Source of the DNA: Molanna angustata
Taxonomy: Eukaryota; Arthropoda; Insecta; Trichoptera; Molannidae
Reading direction: 5' to 3'
Assembly: GCA_963576475.1 (NCBI GenBank)
Contig: OY754990.1
Span: 2,326,903 to 2,390,902, forward strand
DNA: 64,000 bases
Both the position numbers and the translations under genes were made by a program. Of this stretch, positions 56,180 to 64,000 are shown piece by piece (positions within the stretch are counted from its first letter, which is position 1; every line of letters begins with the position of its first letter). Under the pieces are notes generated by a model. It was not told where the DNA came from and made no database searches. It saw only the letters and a list, made by a program, of their open reading frames with translations.

Positions 56180-56758
56180 TACATGTAGGTAAACAAGCCA
56201 AAAATGAAATAATATTTCTGACGCAGTTCAGCGGTGACATCTGTGCGAGACACCGTCACCTCATTAACAAGGAGTGTTGTTTTCATTGTTTACAAATAAA
56301 TCAACTTCTCAATAGATGGCGTTACAGAAAGGTTTCTTCGTTACTTCATAGATGGGGATAGTATAATTTCATATTATTCAGGTGAAATGTTTTTTTTTTT
56401 TTTTAAATGAATATGTCCTTGTTAAACAAGTACATATACATCTTCCTACGTTCCCTAAAATAAGCAAATAAATGCTTGTGCTATAGGTGAATGAAATCAG
56501 TCGAGGCAGGATTCGAACTCGCGACCACTGGATTACTAGCCCAGCGCGCTAACCGCTCTGCCACCGACCCATCTACATTATTCAAATATATAGAACTTTC
56601 AAAAATTACATTGATAAGGCATAATTGGCGAACGTTGTACAAGCACATAAAGTGATCACGTAAACCAGCCGATGACAGGTCGTAAGCCCCGTAGGTGCCT
56701 GAGTTCATGGTTCTTCTATAATATCCCAACTTCGTCTCAATTGAGATGTTATTTTCAA
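56180..56758 (-). repeat. repeat P copy carrying a SINE-3
   Basis: Reverse repeat P from CAAGCCAAAAATGAAATAAT to AACTTCGTCTCAATTGAGAT. It is interrupted at 56407-56573 by SINE-3. Confidence 0.78.
56407..56573 (-). mobile_element. tRNA-headed SINE-3, best copy
   Basis: Minus strand: head GGTCGGTGGCAGAGCGGTTA, GCGCGCTGGGCTAGTAATCC, B box GAGTTCGAATCCTGCC, body CACCTATAGCACAAGC, then TTTAGGGAACGTAGGAAGAT. The tRNA-like fold has a CTAGTAA anticodon-loop-like segment. Lacks a convincing functional tRNA end and is attached to a repeat body, so it is a SINE. Confidence 0.88.
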
Positions 56759-57802
56759 TAAAAATGTCAAAGTTTATATTGTGAGATATATTTAATTGTG
56801 ATTTCTCAACCTTTCAAGGCGAAAAAAATGTACACTTACTATGCAGCGGAGAGTTTTGTGTTGGCCACAACTCACTCATGAATGAATATATAATATGATC
56901 ACCATACCTGAAAAAGGGGAACGGTGTAAAAAATAAAAGATTTTTGATTTTTTTCATATATTTATTCCCATAAACAATGACACATCTTTAAGGCCCCTTC
57001 CTAAAATGTTTTTTACATTTTTTTTTAATATTTTAATTACATTTTTTTAATATTTTAATAAATTTTCTAAAAACGATTTTATAAATTTATCAATGGGAGA
57101 GATTCAAATAGATGAGCTTCATACGAGCGAATAAAAAAGTTTTACTTTTTTCAATATACGTACATATTATATACAATAATCACAATATGAAAGTACAATT
57201 AATACAAAGTTTTATACCAATGAAATATTTAAAAATTGATTTTTTTTATAACCATACAGTGAAATACATATATTTTTAGCCGGTTTATTGCATTTGATAT
57301 TCCATACATTTTGATAATGATTTATTAAAAAAATCAATAGTTGAAAAGTGGAAAACGTTTTTGGTCATGTCGGGGACACCAGTTTGGACAACACAATTTC
57401 GGGTATCTTAAACCACTGTTTAAAATTCGCGAGTTAAAACATTATGTGCTGTTGCTGTGAAGGTTCTATTGCTGTGTTTCTCGAACAAATGTCAAAGAAA
57501 AAGTACGGTTAAAATACTTTGATTTCATAAAATTGTTCAATCATTTTGGATGTTTCATTGAAATCGACAACGATCAAAAATAGGTTGCCAATCCACTCCT
57601 CTGAGTCAAGGACTGACAACATGGGATCATGAAGGGTGGACTGTATGTTGTTTTTTTTGTTGATAATGGTGGTTATTCTGAAAATTCTACGATTGTATTG
57701 AAATGAATCCAATAACAATAGCTGTAATTGTTTGCCAAATCAATTGTCATCCAATAGTAGACATTTAAGTTATTCTGAACAAATGTTTTAAACATTATTT
57801 TA
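56759..57802. other. no gene recognised
   Basis: A HINE-A-like 3' end remnant (GTGTTGGCCACAACTCACTC) at 56850-56877; otherwise AT-rich with no supported exon. Confidence 0.5.
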
Positions 57803-58030
57803 GTTATTCGTGGCTCAGTTGGTTAGGTATCAGACTGCTGATCCAAAGGTCCCGGGATCGATTCCCGGTGGAGACACAGTAGTTTTTAATTGTGTTTTCA
57901 GTCTGGATCTGTGAGACGATTAGTATCGTAAGTCTCCAGAATGTGGCAACTTGTTATTGGGTACGTGTTAAATTAATATTTGACATAGTATCTGTTAGTT
58001 GCCTGAGAAGCAATATAAAATAAAATACAC
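57803..58030 (+). mobile_element. SINE-1 copy, forward
   Basis: Reads forward: TTCGTGGCTCAGTTGGTTAG, GGGATCGATTCCCGGTGGAG, CAGAATGTGGCAACTTGTTA, and TTGCCTGAGAAGCAATATAA at the end. Confidence 0.88.
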
Positions 58031-58454
58031 TATTGAATTATCTATGGTCAAAAGCAAATGTAACTATTTTCAGATTATTCTGTTATAACTCAACACCCAT
58101 TTTATTCACTAACAACTGATTATATTTGGATATGAAATATTATATTTGGATATGTATGCATATTTAAAAGGAAAAATGTACGGTTAGTTACTTAGGTAAT
58201 AAATATATTTTTTTTAGCACATACATAAATCATTTTTGTATTTGAATCATTAAATATTGAGTATGAATAATCGATACCAATAAGTATAAATAAATCCAAA
58301 ATGTCGGCGACACAAAATGTAATGAATATAATATGTACATGCATCCCAACAACAAAGTTAAAATTTAGGTATTTTATCTTTAACTCATTGGAAATATTTC
58401 GTCAGTTTCCTTTAAATTACCAACTAAAGCCAAAGCTGCTTATTCTTGTGCCAT

Positions 58455-58640
58455 TTAACTGAAAATCAAAATATTTAATAGAACAAAACATCAAACTGTA
58501 ATTTAAACAACACACAATTTCAATATCTTTCCATTGGAACAATCCAATGATGTACGTTTAGAATAACCACCATTCCACATTGACGATTGCCGTCATTTTG
58601 TATTGTGATAATGTCAATAGTCAATCGTTTTTTATCGTTT
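58455..58640. repeat. ~185-bp duplicated segment, copy 1
   Basis: Shares TTTCAATATCTTTCCATTGG, AATAACCACCATTCCA and TCATTTTGTATTGTGAT with copy 2 at 58920-59110. Copy 2 has extra bases near 58975-58998. Confidence 0.8.
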
Positions 58641-58710
58641 CAGAATCACCACCTTTATCTAATATTGAAAAAAGTCACTTAACGTAACCCATACGTAAAT
58701 AATATATTTA

Positions 58711-58770
58711 GGAGTACCTCAAGGAATTACATTAGGTCCAATTCTGTTTATATTGTACATTTATTGCCTT
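58711..58770 (+). mobile_element. tiny reverse-transcriptase relic
   Basis: Twenty codons read GVPQGITLGPILFILYIYCL, an unmistakable RT core motif (G-PQGS-LGP-LF-LY). No other RT sequence flanks it on either side. Very short LINE remnant. Confidence 0.7.
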
Positions 58771-58919
58771 AACTATTAAAAAGTTATCAGAAAACTTACT
58801 GCTGTGTCATTAATTGAATGGGTGTGAGTAAGATGAGATGAAAAGAATAGCGGAAACGTGTGTCAAATTAGTTATGCAGCCATCTCTGACCACTGCTGGA
58901 TATAGGCCTCCCTGGGTCT

Positions 58920-59110
58920 TATCAATCGAAATATTTAATCGAACAAAACATAAAAACTGTAATTTAAACAATACGCTTTGACCGCTTGTTATGATTTCAA
59001 TATCTTTCCATTGGACCAATCCAATAGAATAACCACCATTCCATATTGAAGATTGCCGCCATTTTGTATTGTGATCATGTCAAAAGTCAATCGTTGTTTA
59101 TTATTTCAAT
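58920..59110. repeat. ~185-bp duplicated segment, copy 2
   Basis: Second copy of 58455-58640. Immediately upstream (58865-58915) is a short LINE tail (CACTGCTGGATATAGGCCTC). Confidence 0.8.
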
Positions 59111-60107
59111 CGTTGTTTATTGTAGTCAAAGCCCTCTTCTACACACTGGTGATTCATATGATGCAATCACAATAATTGAAAGATAGTTCATACATATGAC
59201 ACAACTACCAATAAAAATTTAATTCTTTTTGACACACGCCGCGCCGTATCAAAATGTCAAAAACATGCAGTTGACAGTTATTGACAGTTTGTACTTGTCG
59301 ACGCATTTTTGAACAATTACATGATAATTTCATTACACAGTTTCAATCAAAGTATTTTAACTAGACTATTACCGTTACTTTTGTTGAAATAACCAAGCCT
59401 ATGCGGTCTTGCAGATTACAAGGTCGTCCGAGAGGTCTGCGGAGTTGGACATTTGATCAGATGAGGCAGCGCCATCTTGAATCTAAGATTCAAGATGACG
59501 CTGGATGAGGGCGACAAAGTTGATAGTATTTGTAAAAACACATTCACAGATTGAATTCAACTTTGTCTCTATTGAGATGTTAAGCATAAAAAACAGCAAA
59601 TGGACAAGTTATGTTATATAATATATGTTCATAGTTTGGCACCCTTGATTTATGATGAAAAATTATCATAAATCTATAAAAATAGATCAAGGTGAATCGA
59701 AAAACCCGCACTTTTTATTTTATTTATATTTTTGTACGTACCTAATATTTACACATATGTTGTACAATGGCGGTGCTTATTTTGTGACGATTAATTAAGT
59801 TACAGTAATAAGTCCTTACACTGACAATATATGTCTGATTCTTCAACTTTTTAAGAACGTTCCGGCTAAAATAAGTGCGTTCCTATTCCACTTAGTACAA
59901 GTTGATATTATGAATATTGTTTGAAGGATAGTCAGAGAAATTATGTAGTTAAATATAAAAAAATACTTGAATTATTTAAAATAGTTGCTTTTCAATATTA
60001 ATGTTTTTCAAAAAATATTCCTTTTATGACTTAATAGTAACTCTTCAGTTATTCATATTGAGAGTATATTAATAAAGGGGTTGCATTTCGTCTTGAATAT
60101 ATTACCC
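59111..60107. other. no gene; minor relics
   Basis: Positions 59400-59460 hold a LINE C-terminal relic (AGATTACAAGGTCGTCCGAG), 59555-59580 a scrap of repeat P, and 59846-59912 one arm of the foldback MITE found at 3683-4074. Confidence 0.5.
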
Positions 60108-60371
60108 AAATGCAGAGTCCTACCTAAATACTAAATTCTAAATACTAACCATGTTTTCATTGCACAGTTGCTCACTTAATTTAGGAGATCACGTGGCTTC
60201 CTAACTGGAGGATGCTACCAAGTTCACATATGAGACATTGCATTGCAGAGACATATCTAAATACTTAGCATCGACATAAACTAACATTTGCGAATTGTCA
60301 AAAAGTAAGGCTGATTGCGAGGAACCTTACGAGTGGTTTAATACTAAAATACGAGATATTTTCGATAGATG

Positions 60372-61080
60372 TAAAGCTGATTGGTAACCAGATGGGTTAC
60401 CAATCAACAGTAATTAGTAACCAGATGGGTTACTAATAAATAAATGTGGTAACCAGAGGGGTTACCAGAAAAGAGAGTTTACTACATATATCCCAAGTGG
60501 ATATGATTTGAAATAAGAACACAAGGACAGTGGTTTAGAGAGAAGAAGAAAGAATGGTCAAAAGTAACAATGAGTATATTGATCACAATTAATAGTTTGC
60601 TTAAAGGTAAATTTACAATTGATGAAATAACTTACAAAGGAACTTTCTCACGATGAGTAGGTATAACGAGCGAGTTAGCGGGTGTGTTCGAAGTGTCCGA
60701 ATCTTCGCATGGTGAAGTACCATCGTGCTCGCGAGGTCGAGAGTTGACCGGTGGTCGAGAGATGAAGTGTCGGCGAGACGGCGTGGTCGAGAAGCGACCA
60801 GTGGTTGCGTGGTCGTAACGGCGGCGTGAAGTGACGGAAATACGGAAATGAAGTGACGACGTGTAGAGGTGTAGACTCCCTTAAATAGTGCTGCGCTAGG
60901 GGTAGCAAGTTCAATGTCCTCGAACATTCTAGACTTATTTATTTGAAGTGTCATACCCAGTTGAGGAGTATTGTCGCCAGTTTGACATTGCGGGCGATGA
61001 ACTCGGCCTAGCGATAAACAAATGTACTTGCCGTCACTAGGCGTGCACTCGAAAGAAATTTCGAGATGTGGTCTGCCACA
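60372..61080 (-). mobile_element. solo LTR (BEL/Pao-like), 709 bp
   Basis: On the minus strand it starts TGTGGCAGACCAC and has a TATTTAAG box at about 60890. It ends with several GGTAACC...GGTTACC palindromic motifs and CAGCTTTA. The 4-bp target GATG is at 60368-60371 and 61081-61084. The empty site is visible in the sister TIR element near 13915. No internal region, so it is a solo LTR. BEL/Pao-like is inference from the TGT start and short duplication. The Arg-rich frame inside is not a gene. Confidence 0.75.
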
Positions 61081-61549
61081 GATGATTTTATCGACTTCGT
61101 TGAATATGTATATGGTACCTTATTTTGTCAAATCAAATCTCACTCAGAGTGTTCAGCAATCTATATGAGATGTCGAAAATTTATTGGTGTGGTATACGGT
61201 TTTACCGATACACATAGATATACACAGTTATGTATATCCTCGAAGGAAGAGTCTCTCTTCGTGAAACGAATGGTATGAAATCAGTCCGATATAGGTATCG
61301 ATACAATATACACGCTGCCAGTTCTCGCATTATTTTACAGATAATTTACATGTGCAATATTTTGAATATTGAAATATATTTATAAATAGTTGAATTATAA
61401 TAACATTTACTTTCTGTTAAAATATACATTATCAAAAATCAATTGTGCTTTATTAAATACCAGGTCTACTTTATTTAAATGCAGATATCACAGTGGGAAT
61501 TTCAGAAAATCGTGACATCGAGCTGTCAGTGTGAAGTTGGTTACATATG

Positions 61550-61783
61550 TTTATTTATTTATTTATTTAATGTAGCTTCTCGGGCAACTAACAGGTACTA
61601 TGTCAAATAATTATTTAACACTCACCCAATAACAAGTTGCCACATTCTGGAGACTTATGATATTAATCGTCTCACAGATCCAGACTGAAAACACAATTAA
61701 AAACTGTGTCTCCACCGGGAATCGAACCCGGGACCATTGGATCAGCAGTCAGATACCTAACCAACTGAGCCACGAAGGCCGAC
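61550..61783 (-). mobile_element. SINE-1 copy
   Basis: ATTT tail (61551-61568), GCTTCTCGGGCAACTAACAG, and tRNA-like head ending CCACGAAGGCC at the right. Confidence 0.88.
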
Positions 61784-62022
61784 ATTGAAATGTTTGTGTT
61801 GTTATGACAAAAAAATATTTTAAACATCAGTCTAAACTCATTGAAAACTATCTGTCTCTTTTCCTCGTACACAATAATGTGAAATGCTACGCCATCGACC
61901 TTAAGTTTGTCGTAGTATTTAGTTAGTGATGTCTCTGCAATACAATTGCTAACTTAAGAATACTAAATACTCCAGTGAGGTTAGGAGTTAGTATTTAGGT
62001 ACCTAGGACTGTGCATTCGGGT

Positions 62023-62369
62023 CTATGTCTAGATATTATTGAACTAGATTGAATGAGTTGGAAATGAAATAAAAAAAAAATAATATACAAAGATAAAAGT
62101 ATTTATAGCTTCATTTGTGGTCAAGTTATACAAATTTTATTGATATATAAAAAAGAGAAACTTGAAATAATCTCGATTGTTCAAAATTATTTTTCTTTGT
62201 AAAGATGACATATTTTAATATATTTAGAAATCTATAATACATGAGTACAATAAAAAACCTTAATATTAATATGAATAATGTAAAACTTTATATAAAAAAA
62301 ATTGAGTTGGTGAAAGTGGTGCAGAGAAAATGTTTGTCAAAAGTGACAATTAAAAATAAGATTTTTTCA
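62023..62369. other. no gene recognised
   Basis: AT-rich; may include the distal 3' UTR or intergenic spacer of the ryanodine receptor gene. Confidence 0.4.
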
Positions 62370-62768
62370 TTGAACGTGGCCATGAAAAAAGGCCACACAT
62401 ATTAAAGTGGCCAAAATATATTAACGAGTCATGAAAAGTGGTCATTGTTAAATAATGAGTTTTAAAATTGGCCAACATAGACAAATGAGTCGTTGAAATT
62501 GGCCAAAATAAAGCAATGAGCCGTTGAAATTGGCCAAAATAAAGAAATGAGACGTTGAGAGAGTGGCCAACGTAAACAAATGGGTCGTTGAGAGAGTGGC
62601 CAACGTAAACAAATGGGTCGTTGAGAGTGACCAACATAAACAAATGGGTCGTTAAGAGTGACCAACACATGAGTCATTGAAAGTGGCCAATATAAACAAA
62701 TGATTCGTTGAAAGTGGCCAACATAAATAAATGAGTCATTGAGAGTGACCAACATAAACAGAAGAATG
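62370..62768. repeat. ~33-37-bp minisatellite in the ryanodine receptor 3' flank
   Basis: About 12 units with consensus GTGGCCAACATAAACAAATG followed by GGTCGTTGAGA. Units vary in length and sequence and decay to the left. Located 117 bp past the ryanodine receptor stop on the minus strand, so probably in its 3' UTR. The repetitive VYVGHS-type frames are by-products. Confidence 0.92.
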
Positions 62769-62884
62769 ACCGGAATAAATAAGTGGGTGAATGTGAATAT
62801 ATATGTGATAAAATATAAAAAGAAAAATATTAATGAAATGTAACAATGAGGAAAGCGAAGATTGAGCAGTTTGAGGTGTAGGTA

Positions 62885-62988
62885 CTACTCTCCCATGACA
62901 TCTTCGTACTGTTTCCTGAAGCAGTCTCCAACGGGAAAGAAGTCCCAACACCTCTGCTGGTACATGTTCCACACAAAAGTCTCTTGAC
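62885..62988 (-). CDS. RyR: ryanodine receptor, last coding exon
   Basis: Encodes the extreme C-terminus: [19 protein letters not shown], then [15 protein letters not shown] and TAG at 62887-62885. The acceptor, read on the minus strand, is CTGATTTCAG just before 62988. Vertebrate ryanodine receptors end with the closely similar [27 protein letters not shown], so the family is clear. The protein is the tetrameric calcium-release channel of the sarco/endoplasmic reticulum, and in insects the target of diamide insecticides. This piece is the cytosolic C-terminal tail after the pore. The codon split by the intron is Gly (G + GT). Only the tail is in the window; the bulk of the roughly 5000-residue protein lies to the right. 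Confidence 0.93.
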
Positions 62989-63289
62989 CTGAAATCAGAT
63001 ATAATATATTGAAAAATGTTACAGAAAATATATTAAAGAAAACTGATTTACAGGACCAAGTCTGCTCCAAAGTATTTTTTTAAATGCACATACGCAAACA
63101 TTAGATTTTTTTCCCTATTGAGAGTTAAATATTATTTTTTTGACAAACTTTTTAACATCTCAATGGAGAAAAAGTTGGAATATTATAGAAGAACCAGGAA
63201 CTCGAGGCACATACAGCATTTACGGCCTGTCATCGGCTGGTTTAAGTGATCACTTTGCCAACACACTATTTGTCAATTATCAAAATTAC
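62989..63289 (-). other. ryanodine receptor last intron (301 bp)
   Basis: The minus-strand donor is ACAG-GTAATTTTG (GT = 63289-63288) and the acceptor AG is at 62990-62989. Positions 63080-63248 are a copy of repeat P, which makes up over half of the intron. Confidence 0.85.
63080..63248 (+). repeat. repeat P fragment in the ryanodine receptor intron
   Basis: GCACATACGCAAACATTAGA at the left to CCTGTCATCGGCTGGTTTAA at the right. Lies antisense to the gene. Confidence 0.75.
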
Positions 63290-63344
63290 CTGTGTATTCA
63301 GTGTCGGGTTTATTAATTAGATGCATCAAGAAGAACATGTAGTT
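63290..63344 (-). CDS. RyR: ryanodine receptor, 3' end of penultimate exon (intron-proximal copy)
   Basis: On the minus strand 55 bases encode [18 protein letters not shown] plus the first base of a Gly codon, followed by the donor GTAATT. Joined to 62988 the frame reads ...[13 protein letters not shown]..., with correct phase and family sequence (vertebrate: NYMFFLMYLINK, EHTGQESYVW). Immediately upstream is another copy of the same unit rather than the expected preceding codons, so this copy is probably not the one used in the functional mRNA. See the array entry. Confidence 0.8.
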
Positions 63345-64000
63345 TACTTGTGTATTCAGTGTCGGGTTTATTAATTAAATGCATCAAGAAGAACATGTAG
63401 TTTACTTGTGTATTCAGTGTCGGGTTTATTAATTAGATGCATCAAGAAGAACATGTAGTTTACCTGTGTATTCAGTGTCGGGTTTATTAATTAGATGCAT
63501 CAAGAAGAACATGTAGTTTACCTGTGTATTCAGTGTCGGGTTTATTAATTAGATGCATCAAGAAGAACATGTAGTTTACCTGTGTATTCAGTGTCGGGTT
63601 TATTAATTAGATGCATCAAGAAGAACATGTAGTTTACCTGTGTATTCAGTGTCGGGTTTATTAATTAGATGCATCAAGAAGAACATGTAGTTTACCTGTG
63701 TATTCAGTGTCGGGTTTATTAATTAGATGCATCAAGAAGAACATGTAGTTTACCTGTGTATTCAGTGTCGGGTTTATTAATTAGATGCATCAAGAAGAAC
63801 ATGTAGTTTACTTGTGTATTCAGTGTCGGGTTTATTAATTAAATGCATCAAGAAGAACATGTAGTTTACTTGTGTATTCAGTGTCGGGTTTATTAATTAG
63901 ATGCATCAAGAAGAACATGTAGTTTACCTGTGTATTCAGTGTCGGGTTTATTAATTAGATGCATCAAGAAGAACATGTAGTTTACCTGTGTATTCAGTGT
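63290..64000 (-). repeat. RyR: 58-bp tandem array of an exon end plus splice donor
   Basis: Twelve full 58-bp units and a partial one, running off the window. On the minus strand each unit is GTA-AAC-TAC-ATG..., 18 codons of the ryanodine receptor penultimate exon, ending ACAG or ACAA, followed at once by GTAAAC of the next unit. Thus every unit junction is a 5' splice site. Because 58 is not a multiple of three, reading from one unit into the next shifts frame and meets TAA within about 10 codons. Variants: units starting at 63349, 63407, 63813 and 63871 have A instead of G at the last exon base; those at 63349 and 63813 also carry CTA-to-TTA (both Leu). Confidence 0.96.

Larger units (their letters stand above)
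60108..62022 (-). mobile_element. TIR element S, broken by insertions
   Basis: Reverse copy of 13559-14199: left end AAATGCAGAGTCCTACC, right end AGGACTGTGCATTCGGG. It is interrupted by a solo LTR (60372-61080), by roughly 300 bp of unassigned sequence (about 61185-61490) and by SINE-1 (61550-61783). Confidence 0.85.

Noticed and set aside
60613..60954. 113-codon Arg/Ser/Thr-rich frame
   Set aside because: Lies wholly in the solo LTR; no domain and no similarity to a host protein recognised.
62350..62755. Repetitive minus-strand frames (VYVGHS words)
   Set aside because: Produced by the 33-37-bp minisatellite downstream of the ryanodine receptor stop; units vary in length and break frame.

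Overview
This is an AT-rich nuclear segment from an insect, most likely a moth or butterfly. The evidence is spliced genes with insect-type proteins, very dense non-LTR retrotransposon (LINE) remnants, tRNA-headed SINEs, and Helentron/DINE-like and foldback elements. Lepidoptera is an inference from overall repeat style and is not proven here. Nothing is bacterial or operon-like, and most long open frames are low-complexity or transposon-derived.

Two host genes can be supported. The first is a complete six-exon plus-strand gene (start 42358, stop 53908, 275 residues). It encodes a secreted protein with two immunoglobulin domains, best matched to the insulin-binding factor IMP-L2 (ImpL2). The second enters from the right on the minus strand: the last coding exon of a ryanodine receptor (62885-62988), a 301-bp last intron, and the 3' end of its penultimate exon. 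That exon end, with its 5' splice donor, is repeated in tandem at least 12 times as a 58-bp unit running off the window (63290-64000). This is the most striking feature here. A third, weak candidate is an orphan cysteine-rich open segment at 19540-19765.

Layout. 0-19 kb: LINE tails, MITEs, two Helentron-like families (called HINE-A and HINE-B here), an 89-bp satellite (2.5-3.5 kb), a nested stack of LINE in LINE plus MITE (5.2-7.0 kb), and an inverted HINE-B pair (7.5-9.5 kb). 19-24.1 kb: a (TA)n run, then a foldback element whose left arm has become a 103-bp satellite and has been hit by an RTE-like LINE with an 18-bp target duplication. 24-34 kb: LINE fragments, including a nearly intact reverse transcriptase on the minus strand (30.6-32.4 kb). 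34-42 kb: microsatellite-bearing HINE-B, a duplicated promoter/first-exon-like block upstream of ImpL2, several MITEs, HINE-A copies and a hAT-type MITE. 42-54 kb: ImpL2, with introns full of repeats. 54-62 kb: SINEs, a TIR element carrying a solo LTR, and small duplications. 62.3-64 kb: the ryanodine receptor end with a minisatellite in its 3' flank.

The two genes converge tail to tail (ImpL2 rightward, the ryanodine receptor leftward) with about 9 kb of repeats between their stop codons. No functional link between them is visible. All repeat family names used here are local labels, given without a database search.
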